Shown here piece by piece: positions 8,883 to 18,339 of a DNA stretch of 64,000 bases. The DNA comes from an uncultured Pedobacter sp. (GTDB lineage: Bacteria; Bacteroidota; Bacteroidia; Sphingobacteriales; Sphingobacteriaceae). Below the pieces are notes generated by a model. The model ran no database searches. It had not been told where the DNA came from and saw only the letters and a program-made list of their open reading frames with translations. Position 1 is the first letter of the stretch. Each line of letters starts with the position of its first letter. A program made the translations under genes and the position numbers. The stretch covers positions 1 through 64,000 of the forward strand of contig NZ_CAMLHF010000002.1 in assembly GCF_946479715.1 (NCBI RefSeq), written 5' to 3'.

Positions 8883-9539
8883 TTATTTGTTTTTGCCTAA
8901 TAATTCCTGGTTCTCTGTTTTGCCCCAGTGCGGTTGAATACCTGATTGCTCCTTCTGAAGCAAAGCAAGGCTCCTGGTTGCCAACTGCTTGCCAGCCTCT
9001 TTATCGCCTCCCCACATTTTGGGGGTTTTATACATTTCCCAGGCTTTTACATAGATTGCTCTGGGGTTTTCAGGATTGAGTTCCTGTGCTTTTACCCGGT
9101 ACTGCTGAGAAAGAACACCGTATTTTCTTCCATATGTCATTGGGTTGATGAACACCTTTGTACGGTAGACCATACTGAGCACGGTATAAAGCTCTGAAAG
9201 CTCCTTTTTTTGCTTTACGGTATCGAGCAGTGACTTGGCCATTTGCACCTGCTCTTCTCCGCGGTTGCTAAATGGCTCTATACTTTCGCCATCGTCCTGA
9301 TTGATGAAACCTATTTTTGCATTGCAAAATGCAGCATAATAATAGGGTAGCCAGTCTTTTTTCTGCTGGGCTGCAATCTGTAAAAATTCTTTCTCCAGCT
9401 GTTCAAAATCTTTGGCTTTAGTTGCCTGATCTAATTTAGTTACCGCATTTTGTAATGCATTTGATTTTCCTTGTTCCTGTGCCGCTGAAGTAAAATAGAA
9501 TGACACCAGGGCCAGAATAGCTAATACTAACTTTTTCAT
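8883..9539 (-). CDS. Secreted helical-repeat (TPR-like) protein of unknown function
   Basis: A 218-residue protein with a signal peptide (MKKLVLAILALVSFYFTSAAQ, likely cut after SAA). The rest is alpha-helical with TPR-like spacing (KDWLPYYYAAFCNAKIGF; LSELYTVLSMVYRTKVFI; NPENPRAIYVKAWEMYKTP). It probably sits in the periplasm as a protein-interaction scaffold. It begins 29 bp after the second TonB-dependent receptor and likely belongs to the same transcript. No specific function can be assigned. Confidence 0.75.
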   Translation of the reverse strand: MKKLVLAILALVSFYFTSAAQEQGKSNALQNAVTKLDQATKAKDFEQLEKEFLQIAAQQKKDWLPYYYAAFCNAKIGFINQDDGESIEPFSNRGEEQVQMAKSLLDTVKQKKELSELYTVLSMVYRTKVFINPMTYGRKYGVLSQQYRVKAQELNPENPRAIYVKAWEMYKTPKMWGGDKEAGKQLATRSLALLQKEQSGIQPHWGKTENQELLGKNK

Positions 9540-9568
9540 GTTATTGATTTTTAATGGTTAAAAAATAT

Positions 9569-11800
9569 TTATAGATTTTTGTCGAGGAAATCGCTGGTGC
9601 GATCTATACCGAAGCTCATGAATATCCCTGCATAAAAAAATCGGGTAGCAGGCAATGTTATGGGTACTTTATTGGTACCGTCCAGACTATAATTATATCC
9701 GAACACCTGCTTAGTGCCCAATATATTATTTACGCCTACACTAAACCCGGAAACGGGCCTTTGTTTCCAGCTGCTGAAGATTGAAAAAAGGTGGGCAATC
9801 TGTAAGTTCATTACACTGTATGCTTTTGTTTTTCCCTGATCGAAAATCTTGTAGGCATTGTCATCGGCACTGTATCTGATATCATAATACGGCCTTCCTG
9901 TAGCAATAGCATAGGATACATTTACATAGGCATTGATGTCCTGGAAATTTTGTTTAATTGCAATGGTTGCCGTATGTGGCGTAGCAAAAGCAGGTTGCAA
10001 AGCAAATGGGTAATTGAGGTAATCGCGTTTGATATCCAGGTAAGTATAAGTAACCCAGTAATCAAGATTTTTAATCGTTTTTTTATCCCTGAAAAACAAT
10101 TCTACGCCCTGGGCATATCCACTTCCTTCATTATTAATAACAGGGATTGTTTTTACCAGGTCGTTGTACTGTTTGCGGTATGCCTCTATCCTGAGGAAAC
10201 GGTTGTTTGCTTTTTTGGTATAGTTTAACACGTAATGTGTTGCCCTTGAAAATTTCAGATCATTACTCCGGTACAAGATTTCGTTCAATGGCTCCTGGTA
10301 AAAAATGCCATAAGCCAGATTGAATTGCCCCCCGTCTTTTAAACGATATGCCAAACTTGCACGGGGTGCTACAACCGCCTTGTTTAGCAAAGAGGAATAT
10401 TCTATTCGTCCGCCAATTTTAGCTGCCAGATTCTTTGCCAGGTAAATATCACCTTCAACAAAAGCTGCCGATAGATTGTCGGTAATGGCTAAGGTACTGT
10501 CGTTAGAAAACCCCCTGTCCCGGTTATAAAAGTGCTCTGCTCCGAAACGCAATGCCTGGTTGTTTGGAAGTGTATTGGTAAATACTATTCTGGCCTGTGC
10601 AAAGTTAGATCGGATTAGCCGTTGGGCGTTCTTATAGCTTAGCGCATCCTCTTCAGGATTTACTGGCTGTCCGTAGATGTTTTGAAGACCATTAATGGTA
10701 TGATCTTCATTATAACTATAAGCTAAACCTGCATCAACCTGCCAGTTATCTGCTAAAAAATCTTTATAGCTAAGGTTATTATAAATGCTCTTTCCTTTTA
10801 CCTGATAGCTGGATCTTAGTGAAGCACTATCGATATCTGCATTAAGCATACCAACATCACTGATGTTCCAGTTGGTATAAAACTTAAGTATGCCGGTCTT
10901 CCCTGTTTTTATTCTAAAATTCGCATCTCCCTCAATGTACTCCGGACCACTAAAATAATCGGGTTTTTGCTTAACAATAGAATTATAAAATGTTGCATTA
11001 CTGTAGCGCAGTGTAACGCCATAGCTACTTTTCTTATTCCGAGACAACTGTTGTATACCTGCATTGGAACTTGGCGGGAAAATAGCAAAATAAGCAGATG
11101 ATTTTTCAGGGAGCTCATTGCTCTCGAGGATCAGGGCACTACTCATTGCCTGGCCATATAATGCGGAATAACCACCAGTACTAAAAAGTATACCTTTAAA
11201 CAGAATTGGATTAACGCGCGCATACTGCTGCACACCCGGCACCCTTGGATAGTTTGGATTTTTGAGCAGTGTACCATCAATAAACTGCTTGGTCTCGTCG
11301 CCTGTTCCACCGCGGACAAACAAGCCATCCAGATCGCCAACTTGTTGCGCGCCCGGCAATGAACGCAGGGCTAAAGATAAATCAGCCATGCTCCCGGCAA
11401 CAGTAAAGGCATCCATTGCGGTGAGCGAAGCCCCTTTAGCCTTGTCACTTGCCTCAAAAGACCCTGCACTAATGGTTACTTCGTTCAGCGTTCTGGTATC
11501 TGGCTTTAAAACAATGTCCAGATAAAGGGATGAATCTAAGCTGATGTCTTTTTTGAACAGTTTATAACCTATTGACGATACAGACAGTACCTGTTTCCCT
11601 TTTAAACCTTCAAAACTGAATTTACCTGTGCTATCTGTTGTAGCTCCTTTATTTGAAGGGCTCAATAACACACTTGCAAGTGGAATAGCCTTTCCTTTAT
11701 CACTTTTTACCATTCCCGAAATCCGGTACTGGCCAAAGGCAAAAGAGGAGGCCGATACCAACAAAATCAGGGTTATGTATGTTACGAAATTTGTTTTCAT
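9569..11800 (-). CDS. TonB-dependent receptor with carboxypeptidase-like N-terminal domain (second copy)
   Basis: Outer-membrane receptor of 743 residues. It has a signal peptide, then a CarboxypepD_reg-like domain (YRISGMVKSDKGKAIPLASV, about 25-105). The plug contains the typical LSLALRSLPGAQQVGDLDG and LFVRGGTGDET segments (about 140-215), followed by the barrel. It lacks an N-terminal STN signalling domain, so it is a plain transporter. It lies 74 bp downstream of a LytTR response regulator and is followed by two small genes rather than a SusD or DUF4249 partner. The two-component system next door may control it. Substrate unknown. Confidence 0.92.
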   Translation of the reverse strand: MKTNFVTYITLILLVSASSFAFGQYRISGMVKSDKGKAIPLASVLLSPSNKGATTDSTGKFSFEGLKGKQVLSVSSIGYKLFKKDISLDSSLYLDIVLKPDTRTLNEVTISAGSFEASDKAKGASLTAMDAFTVAGSMADLSLALRSLPGAQQVGDLDGLFVRGGTGDETKQFIDGTLLKNPNYPRVPGVQQYARVNPILFKGILFSTGGYSALYGQAMSSALILESNELPEKSSAYFAIFPPSSNAGIQQLSRNKKSSYGVTLRYSNATFYNSIVKQKPDYFSGPEYIEGDANFRIKTGKTGILKFYTNWNISDVGMLNADIDSASLRSSYQVKGKSIYNNLSYKDFLADNWQVDAGLAYSYNEDHTINGLQNIYGQPVNPEEDALSYKNAQRLIRSNFAQARIVFTNTLPNNQALRFGAEHFYNRDRGFSNDSTLAITDNLSAAFVEGDIYLAKNLAAKIGGRIEYSSLLNKAVVAPRASLAYRLKDGGQFNLAYGIFYQEPLNEILYRSNDLKFSRATHYVLNYTKKANNRFLRIEAYRKQYNDLVKTIPVINNEGSGYAQGVELFFRDKKTIKNLDYWVTYTYLDIKRDYLNYPFALQPAFATPHTATIAIKQNFQDINAYVNVSYAIATGRPYYDIRYSADDNAYKIFDQGKTKAYSVMNLQIAHLFSIFSSWKQRPVSGFSVGVNNILGTKQVFGYNYSLDGTNKVPITLPATRFFYAGIFMSFGIDRTSDFLDKNL

Positions 11801-11874
11801 TGCCTGCGGGTTTTGTATAACTTGCAGGCAAACTTATGCTGAAAACTAATGCAGTTTTTGGAGAGTAGACCACA

Positions 11875-12579
11875 TCAGAAATTGTGTAGACAAGACCGGA
11901 GATTCTCTTTATAAAACTCACTAACCGGAATTTCTTTACTGCCAATACAAACAAAATCTCTTTTAACGGCGGTTATTTTTTGCACAACCACAAGAAAAGA
12001 TTTATGGGTTCTTACAAAGGAATTTGCAGGAAGCTTTTCTTCCATGGCCTTCATGGTCATACGGGTAAGCACCGGCTTATCGCTGGTCGACAAATGAATT
12101 TTGATGTAATCTTTTAAACCCTCTATGTATTCAATATCTGCAACTACAATTTTAACGAGTGTATACTCCACATTTACAAAGAAGTCCTGAATTTCATTTG
12201 TCTCCTCATTCTGATTGTTCTGCAAACGGAATAATTCATTGGCGCGGTTACAAGCCTTTAAAAACCGTTCGAAGCTGAAGGGCTTTAACAGGTAATCTAC
12301 CACCTGCTGATTGAATCCTTCCAGCGCATATTGCTCATAGGCTGTTACCAGGATCACCATTGGCGGATGCTGTAAAGATTGCAGGAATTGCAGGCCGCTT
12401 AACCCGGGCATTTGTATGTCAAGAAAAATGAGATCCACCTGTTCGGTTTGTAAGACTTCATATGCTTCAAGCGCATTTTTACAAGTTTTAATCAACTCTA
12501 AAAATGGCAGTTGCCGGATATTATCTTCCAAGAGATCCCGAACCAACTTTTCATCATCAATGGCAATACATTTGATCAT
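11875..12579 (-). CDS. LytTR-family response regulator
   Basis: A 234-residue regulator. The receiver domain (1-115) has the acidic pair D8/D9, phospho-acceptor D54 (FLDIQMPG), T79 and K99. The DNA-binding LytTR domain (about 135-232) carries the ADIEYIEGLKDYIKIHL and FVRTHKSFLV signatures. Its start overlaps the stop of the histidine kinase gene by 4 bp (ATGA), showing translational coupling. It probably regulates nearby promoters by binding direct repeats; the first candidate target is the TonB-receptor unit just downstream. Confidence 0.95.
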   Translation of the reverse strand: MIKCIAIDDEKLVRDLLEDNIRQLPFLELIKTCKNALEAYEVLQTEQVDLIFLDIQMPGLSGLQFLQSLQHPPMVILVTAYEQYALEGFNQQVVDYLLKPFSFERFLKACNRANELFRLQNNQNEETNEIQDFFVNVEYTLVKIVVADIEYIEGLKDYIKIHLSTSDKPVLTRMTMKAMEEKLPANSFVRTHKSFLVVVQKITAVKRDFVCIGSKEIPVSEFYKENLRSCLHNF

Positions 12580-13601
12580 TTAAGCATTAAAGTTAAGGTA
12601 ATATGGAACAAGTTGTTTTCCGTTTTAATTTTTAAGTTGTGCTTGCCTTTATAAAGCAGATCTAATCGGGATTTAACGTTGGCCAGTCCAATGCCTGAGT
12701 TTTCATCTTTACTGGAGTTAGGCTGATCATCAATCTGGTTCTTTACTTCAAATAGTAGTACATCATTTTTTACGGATGTACTTATGCTTATTTTAGGATA
12801 CCCCTGGGGGGCGACACCATGTTTAAATGCATTTTCGACAAAAGGGATGAGCAGCATTGGCTCAATTGTATAATCTCCCTTTTCTATACCAGGATCTACG
12901 TTATAGTTGATTTCAACATCGTTACCAAAACGCAATTTCTGCAATTCTATGTAGTTATTAAGATAAGAAACCTCTTTGCCCAGCGCTACCTTTTTCCCTT
13001 GTGTGTCGTACAGCATATAGCGCATGAGTTCTGAAAGCATGATCAGTGAAGGTTCCATTTGATCTGATTTCTTTCGGGCCAGCGATACAAGATTGGTAAG
13101 CACATTGAACAGGAAATGGGGACTGATTTGAGAGCGGAGAAACTTTAATTCGGTCGACAGCTGTTCTGCTTCGATCTTTTGCTGTTTCCTGTCGGATATG
13201 ATCTTATCAACTACCTTACGGTAAACAATACTAATTACAAATATTCCGATAGAAGGTGCGAAAACAAATTTATATGCCGACATGTCGTTTAGCACATCGG
13301 GGAACCACCATAAAAGCAGGTGGTATTTTAACTGAAAGGAACTGATTATAAGAATTGCTGATGCAATAATGTATAACCACCACCATCGTCGGTTTAGTAG
13401 CCGGGGTATGAGGTAAAAGGCATTAAAATAAAATATAAAAAGATGAATAAAACCCGCAAGGGTAAAGAACGGCCCTGGTATAGGCCCTATTTTATAATCA
13501 TGTTCTGCAGAGGAAACAAAATAAGGTAACAAGAGGATCATTCCCCAGATAAATACATGAAGGGCAATACTGATGTGCTGGAATTTAACAGATATTTTCA
13601 T
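12576..13601 (-). CDS. LytS-type sensor histidine kinase
   Basis: Membrane kinase of 341 residues. Four hydrophobic helices (about 10-30, 45-65, 75-95, 112-130) lead into a short coiled coil (KQQKIEAEQLSTELKFLRSQ). The His_kinase (LytS/YpdA type) dimerisation site follows, with H162 in SQISPHFLFN. The ATPase domain has N257 (FVENAFKHG) and the GIGLANVKSRL glycine box. No extracytoplasmic sensory domain is visible, so it may sense a membrane-level signal. It is coupled by a 4-bp overlap to the LytTR regulator. A weak terminator separates it from the upstream aldehyde dehydrogenase gene. Confidence 0.94.
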   Translation of the reverse strand: MKISVKFQHISIALHVFIWGMILLLPYFVSSAEHDYKIGPIPGPFFTLAGFIHLFIFYFNAFYLIPRLLNRRWWWLYIIASAILIISSFQLKYHLLLWWFPDVLNDMSAYKFVFAPSIGIFVISIVYRKVVDKIISDRKQQKIEAEQLSTELKFLRSQISPHFLFNVLTNLVSLARKKSDQMEPSLIMLSELMRYMLYDTQGKKVALGKEVSYLNNYIELQKLRFGNDVEINYNVDPGIEKGDYTIEPMLLIPFVENAFKHGVAPQGYPKISISTSVKNDVLLFEVKNQIDDQPNSSKDENSGIGLANVKSRLDLLYKGKHNLKIKTENNLFHITLTLMLK

Positions 13602-13663
13602 TAGCCTCTAATAACAAATTACAAAGCTACTTATTCATACATGTAATGAAACAAAGAGTAGAC

Positions 13664-13697
13664 AAAGCAGGCAATTGTAGCGACAACAGCCTGCTTT
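13664..13697 (-). terminator. Terminator after the amine-catabolism genes
   Basis: AAAGCAGGC (13664-13672) pairs with GCCTGCTTT (13689-13697), a 9-bp stem with additional TTGT/ACAA pairing inside the loop. On the minus strand it is followed by moderately T-rich sequence. It lies 11 bp past the aldehyde dehydrogenase stop and separates that operon from the two-component system. Confidence 0.6.
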
Positions 13698-13707
13698 TAT
13701 TGTGTTA

Positions 13708-15072
13708 CTAGCTTCTCAAATGCCAGGCTTTAGGCTTAGTAAAAGCACGCAAACCCTGGTGAGATAAGGTAGCACCTATACCCGAATGTTTTCTGCCACT
13801 CCATGGCACGCCGGCACTTACCCTGTCGCAGCAATTCCAATATCCGGTACCGGAATCGATTTGCGAAAGAATGTGTTCTGCCCTATCTCGGTTATCAGAA
13901 TAAACTGAAGCCGTAAGTCCATAAGCCGTGTCCTTCATCATCTCCAATGCTTCATCGTCATCCGCCACCTTCATAATTCCAATGATAGGGCCAAAGCTTT
14001 CTTCCTGCATCACCTTCATATCATTAGTTACATTGGTGAGAACCGTAGGTTCAAAATAATGCCCGATATGGCCTTTACGTTTACCCCCTTGCAATAAAGT
14101 AGCTCCTTTTTCTATAGCATCATCTACCTGATGCTTTAGTACACCAATTTGTTCCTTTCTGGTTAAAGCGCCTATATAGACTCCATCTTCTGTGGGTGGG
14201 CCCGACTTCCATGATTTCACTTCTTTTACAAAAGCGGCCACATAATCGTCATATACATTTTCATGCACGTAGATGCGCTCTACTGCACAACAACTTTGTC
14301 CGTTGTTGTAAAAGGCCCCATCGGCGGTACCCGCAGCTACTGCAACAATATCTTTTACATCATCTGCTACATACAATGGATCTTTACCGCCAAGTTCCAG
14401 CTGACAGGGAACCATCTTTTTTGCTACCCTTTCGTAAATGTGTTTTCCTGTTTTATAAGATCCGGTAAAGAAATAGCCATCGAAATCCATATCTAACAAA
14501 TGTTCTCCTGTTTCTTTACCCCCAATAGCGATCTGAAAAACATTTTCAGGTACACCAGCCTTTTTAAGTAGGCGCTCAATTTCCATTCCTGTTAAAGAAG
14601 CATATTCTGAAGGTTTATACATTACCGCATTTCCGGCAAGTAAGGCCGGCACAAATACATTTACCCCCACCAGATAGGGATAGTTCCAGGCCGATATGTT
14701 ACAGATTACACCTAACGGATCATAAGAGATCTTCTCTTTCAGCTCATCGGTATCGGTAACCCACTCATCTGAAAGGTATTTCTCTGCATTGCCAATCATC
14801 CATTGAATCCTTGTTCTGGCCCCGTTAAGCTCATTACGCGATTGCTGTAAAGGCTTACCTACCTCGGAAGTAAGTATTGCGGCAAGTTTTTCTTTTTCAA
14901 GATCCAGCAAGTCGTAAAACCTATGGAGAACAGCAATACGTCCTTTTAGGGATTGCTTTGCCCAATGTTTTTGAGCAGCTTTAAGCAGGCTGTATTTATT
15001 ATCTAACGATGCTCTGTCGTTTTCTATTAATATCGTAATAATTTCTTCTGTAGCCGGATTTACAACATTCAT
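13708..15072 (-). CDS. Aldehyde dehydrogenase (proposed gamma-glutamyl-aminoaldehyde oxidation)
   Basis: NAD(P)-dependent aldehyde dehydrogenase of 454 residues. It has the oxyanion Asn region (ISAWNYP, about 126-132), the general base E226 in QLELGGKDP and the nucleophile C261 in NNGQSCCA. The C-terminal region has EESFGP and SGIGATLSHQGLRAFT. Its first codon overlaps the stop of the gamma-glutamyl hydrolase gene (ATGA). Being last in the operon after an alcohol dehydrogenase, it should oxidise the aldehyde made there to a carboxylate. For ethanolamine that means gamma-glutamyl-glycinaldehyde to gamma-glutamylglycine. The specific substrate is inference; family membership is certain. Confidence 0.93.
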   Translation of the reverse strand: MNVVNPATEEIITILIENDRASLDNKYSLLKAAQKHWAKQSLKGRIAVLHRFYDLLDLEKEKLAAILTSEVGKPLQQSRNELNGARTRIQWMIGNAEKYLSDEWVTDTDELKEKISYDPLGVICNISAWNYPYLVGVNVFVPALLAGNAVMYKPSEYASLTGMEIERLLKKAGVPENVFQIAIGGKETGEHLLDMDFDGYFFTGSYKTGKHIYERVAKKMVPCQLELGGKDPLYVADDVKDIVAVAAGTADGAFYNNGQSCCAVERIYVHENVYDDYVAAFVKEVKSWKSGPPTEDGVYIGALTRKEQIGVLKHQVDDAIEKGATLLQGGKRKGHIGHYFEPTVLTNVTNDMKVMQEESFGPIIGIMKVADDDEALEMMKDTAYGLTASVYSDNRDRAEHILSQIDSGTGYWNCCDRVSAGVPWSGRKHSGIGATLSHQGLRAFTKPKAWHLRS

Positions 15073-15785
15073 CTTTTATGATTTTTTACTGCTTCTATAA
15101 ACTGTTCTTTAACTTTTTGAGAGAGTGGGTTCGATTCCTTCTCTTTCATTCTTTCAGGATGCCATTGTACCCCTAGCATAAAAGCTTTGTCGGTTTTATC
15201 TTTAAATTCCAGGGCCTCAATAATACCGTCGTCAGTATCTGAATAAGCACTAACCATTAAATTATCACCAAGATAATTCGGGTTAATTCCCTGATGGTGG
15301 GCACTGTTTACTTCTCCTTTTTCTACGCCGGTTACGCTATACAGCAGGCTCTCCTTTTTAACATTTACGCCATGGACTTTGTCTTGAGCACCTTTTTTGT
15401 GGATCTGATTTACCTGCTCGCCATTGTCTTCAAATACTTTGCCGCCCTCAAGGATATTAACATATTGCATGCCCCGGCAGATTCCCAGAACAGGCACCTT
15501 GTGATCTTGTGAATAGGTATAAATCTGTAATTCAAACTGATCTCTTTCAGGTAAAAATACATCCGGCTTATGCGGATAATCCTGGGCACCACCATACAAT
15601 TCGGGTACTACATCTATCCCTCCGGTTAAAACAAAGCCATCACATAACTGAAAATCGTAGATGTTATCCTTTTGAAAAGAAAGCTCTATGAGTTCAATCT
15701 CATCTCCCAATTCCTGTGGGGTAAACCAATTCCAATAGTTCTGAAAATTGGTTTCGGTATAGCTTATTCCAATCTTTTTTTTCAT
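15069..15785 (-). CDS. Gamma-glutamyl hydrolase, PuuD-like class I glutamine amidotransferase
   Basis: A 238-residue enzyme of the peptidase C26 family. The nucleophile is C103 in LGICRGMQ, and the other triad members are H209 and E211 in VQWHPE. The SAHHQG segment (161-166) is typical of gamma-glutamyl-GABA hydrolases. It should hydrolyse a gamma-glutamyl amide bond, returning glutamate plus the free amino acid. It begins 10 bp after the alcohol dehydrogenase gene and overlaps the aldehyde dehydrogenase gene by 4 bp, placing it in the gamma-glutamylation operon. In the ethanolamine version the substrate would be gamma-glutamylglycine. Confidence 0.9.
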   Translation of the reverse strand: MKKKIGISYTETNFQNYWNWFTPQELGDEIELIELSFQKDNIYDFQLCDGFVLTGGIDVVPELYGGAQDYPHKPDVFLPERDQFELQIYTYSQDHKVPVLGICRGMQYVNILEGGKVFEDNGEQVNQIHKKGAQDKVHGVNVKKESLLYSVTGVEKGEVNSAHHQGINPNYLGDNLMVSAYSDTDDGIIEALEFKDKTDKAFMLGVQWHPERMKEKESNPLSQKVKEQFIEAVKNHKR

Positions 15786-15795
15786 TAGAATATCT

Positions 15796-16944
15796 TTAAA
15801 GCGCCTTTAAATACAGTTGTTTAAAATCTTCTCGGCTAACCGGCTTAGGATTATTAGGATGTGCAAAATCGGCAAGGGCGAGATCTGCGAGTGTTTCTAT
15901 ATGTTCTGGTTTTACGCCGATGTCTCTTAAATGATGCGGGATATTTACTTTAGTGTTCAGTTCGAAAAGGTATTTTACCACCGCTTCGCCTGTTTCTTCT
16001 TTTAATTCAAGCGTCCGGGCTATCCTGCGGAATTTATCTTCAAAGCCGGCAATATTAAATTCCATTCCGTAAGGGATATTTACTGCATTGGCCAGGCCAT
16101 GATGCGTATCAAGTAAGGAAGAAAGTGGATGTGCAAGTGAATGTACCACACCAAGCCCTTTTTGAAAAGCAATTGCACCCATCATGGAGGCCATCAGCAT
16201 TTTACTTCTGCTTTCCAGATCAGGCTTATTTGTTGCTTTTTCCAAAGAATCTTTGATTAGCGAAATACCCTCCAGTGCTATACCATCGCACAGCGGGTGT
16301 GGATTTTTTGCCAGGAATGCCTCCATATTATGAGTAAGTGCATCCATACCTGTTGCTGCCGTTATAAATGGTGGCAAATCCATGGTAAGTTCGGGATCGG
16401 CAAATACAATCTGCGCCATTAATTTTGGAGAGAACAGGATCTTTTTCTGATGTGTTTCATCATCAGCAATAATGGCACTTCTGCCTACTTCGCTTCCGGT
16501 TCCGGAGGTGGTTGGGATGGTGATAAAATGCGGAACGTCGTTGGTAACGTAAACATCCCCACCAATCAGGTCATCGTACTTAAACAGATCCTCGCGGTGA
16601 TTTACCCTTAACACAATTGCCCTGGCTACATCCAATGCTGCACCGCCACCAATACCAATAATGCTATCTCTGGAAGTATTATCCCACACATCGCCCCCTT
16701 TGTATACATCGCTTTTTACAGGGTTTTTGTGAATGTCGTTAAATACTTCTACTGAAATGTTATGCACTTGTAAATCGGTTACAATGGCTTTAAAAAATGG
16801 CAATGAAGCTATGGTTGGATCGGTAACGATCATTGGCCGTTTTAGCCCATTCTTTTGCAAATAGGCGGGCAATTCCTTTATAGCCCCTGCTCCGAAACGA
16901 ATGGTTGTTGGGAAATTATACTGATATACTTTATCGAATGTCAT
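15796..16944 (-). CDS. Iron-containing (group III) alcohol dehydrogenase
   Basis: A 382-residue dehydrogenase. The NAD-binding loop is GIGGGAALD (97-105). The four metal ligands are spaced as in FucO-type enzymes: D201 and H205 (GMDALTHN), H268 (GVVHSLAHP) and H282 (THHGLANA). Length is normal. It lies 37 bp after the glutamine-synthetase-like gene and 10 bp before the hydrolase. The presence of an alcohol dehydrogenase here, with no PuuB-type amine oxidase, is the main reason to think the glutamylated substrate is an amino alcohol rather than a diamine. Confidence 0.93.
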   Translation of the reverse strand: MTFDKVYQYNFPTTIRFGAGAIKELPAYLQKNGLKRPMIVTDPTIASLPFFKAIVTDLQVHNISVEVFNDIHKNPVKSDVYKGGDVWDNTSRDSIIGIGGGAALDVARAIVLRVNHREDLFKYDDLIGGDVYVTNDVPHFITIPTTSGTGSEVGRSAIIADDETHQKKILFSPKLMAQIVFADPELTMDLPPFITAATGMDALTHNMEAFLAKNPHPLCDGIALEGISLIKDSLEKATNKPDLESRSKMLMASMMGAIAFQKGLGVVHSLAHPLSSLLDTHHGLANAVNIPYGMEFNIAGFEDKFRRIARTLELKEETGEAVVKYLFELNTKVNIPHHLRDIGVKPEHIETLADLALADFAHPNNPKPVSREDFKQLYLKAL

Positions 16945-16980
16945 ATGTATGGTTACTATTAATCAAATTAATGCCTGAGG

Positions 16981-18339
16981 TTAAATAATTTCAAAGTAGC
17001 GTTTAAGCTCCCAATCTGTTACTACTTTGGCGTACTGCTTCCATTCCCACTCTCTTGTTAACGTAAAATGCTCAACAAACTGATCGCCAAACAGCTCTTT
17101 TGCTACCGTCGATTGTTTCATTTTTTGGGTAGCTTCATAAAGGTTGGCCGGCAATACTCCGTTTGAAAGATCCCGGTAACCATTTCCTTCGGTAGCCTCC
17201 TTTTCCAGTTTCATTTTGTTTTTAACTCCATATAAACCCGCAGCAAGGCAGGCAGCCAAAGCCAGATACGGATTAGTATCAGAACCTACTACCCGTGTTT
17301 CCAAACGTGTTGCTTTTGCGTTGCAAGGCAGAGCCCTTAAGGCAACCGTTCTGTTGTCGATACCCCAGGTTAAGGTAGTTGGCGCCCAGGCCCCTTCAAC
17401 CAATCGTTTATAACTATTAATGGTCGGAGCAATCATGGGCAATATTTGCGGCAAACAGTGCAATTGCCCTGCTATATAGCTTTTCATCAGTTCACTCATT
17501 TTATGCGGATCCTTTTCGTCGTAAAACAGGTTATCTTTCGAATCCTTATCCCACAAACTCTGATGTACATGTCCGCTGCAACCAGGCAGAGTTTCAGTAA
17601 TCTTTGCCATAAAGGTAGCCATAACACCGTGCTTATAGGCAATCTCCTTAACCGCAGTTTTAAACAATACCGCCTGATCTGCTGCCTGCAAAACAGGCGC
17701 ATATTTAATGGCTGCTTCATAAACCCCTGGTCCGGTTTCTGTATGCAGGCCCTCTATAGGTATTCCGAATTTGCAAAGCAGATCAAAAAGATCAGTCATG
17801 TATTCGTTTTTCAGGGTACTGCGTAAAATGGAGTACCCAAACATTCCCGGTGTTAAGGGTGTAAGGTTTTGATAGCCTTTTTGGTGTGCCGTTTCTGGTG
17901 TTTCTGCAAAATTGAACCATTCGAATTCTTGTGAAAAATAGGGCGAAAATCCACTTTGTTCAGTATCTGCCAACACCTTACGCAGTAACTGCCGCGGACA
18001 AGTATATCCTGGTTTTTCATCATCATCAACGAAGTCGCCAAGGAAAAAAGGAATATCATTTTCCCAGGGTATTTTACGGAACGTACTTAGGTCAAGCTTT
18101 ACCAGCGCATCGGGATAGCCGGTATGCCAGCCTGTAAATTTCACATTATCGTAAGCTACATCACCCATATCCCACCCAAAAGTGACATCACAAAACCCTA
18201 ATCTTCCTTCTGCTAAAGAAGTGAACTTTTCGGCAGAGATATACTTGCCTCTTAAAACGCCATCAATATCGGCAACGGCGAGTTTTACTTTTCCTGATGG
18301 ATGCTGCTTTACATATGCTAATATTTCTTGTGTTGTCAT
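16981..18339 (-). CDS. Glutamine-synthetase-like gamma-glutamylamide ligase (GlnA4/PuuA type)
   Basis: A 452-residue member of the glutamine synthetase family. The N-terminal beta-grasp begins VKLAVADIDGVLRGKY. The catalytic domain has metal-binding acidic residues (SQEFEWFNF near 136-144; ETGPGVYEAA, E201 and E208) and the ATP/His motif GCSGHVHQSL (253-262). It has no adenylylation-loop tyrosine motif. Close relatives attach glutamate to amines such as putrescine, ethanolamine or isopropylamine at ATP cost, which masks the amine. Its start overlaps the permease stop by 4 bp (ATGA). With an ethanolamine-type permease immediately upstream, gamma-glutamyl-ethanolamide synthesis is the best guess. 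Confidence 0.87.
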   Translation of the reverse strand: MTTQEILAYVKQHPSGKVKLAVADIDGVLRGKYISAEKFTSLAEGRLGFCDVTFGWDMGDVAYDNVKFTGWHTGYPDALVKLDLSTFRKIPWENDIPFFLGDFVDDDEKPGYTCPRQLLRKVLADTEQSGFSPYFSQEFEWFNFAETPETAHQKGYQNLTPLTPGMFGYSILRSTLKNEYMTDLFDLLCKFGIPIEGLHTETGPGVYEAAIKYAPVLQAADQAVLFKTAVKEIAYKHGVMATFMAKITETLPGCSGHVHQSLWDKDSKDNLFYDEKDPHKMSELMKSYIAGQLHCLPQILPMIAPTINSYKRLVEGAWAPTTLTWGIDNRTVALRALPCNAKATRLETRVVGSDTNPYLALAACLAAGLYGVKNKMKLEKEATEGNGYRDLSNGVLPANLYEATQKMKQSTVAKELFGDQFVEHFTLTREWEWKQYAKVVTDWELKRYFEII

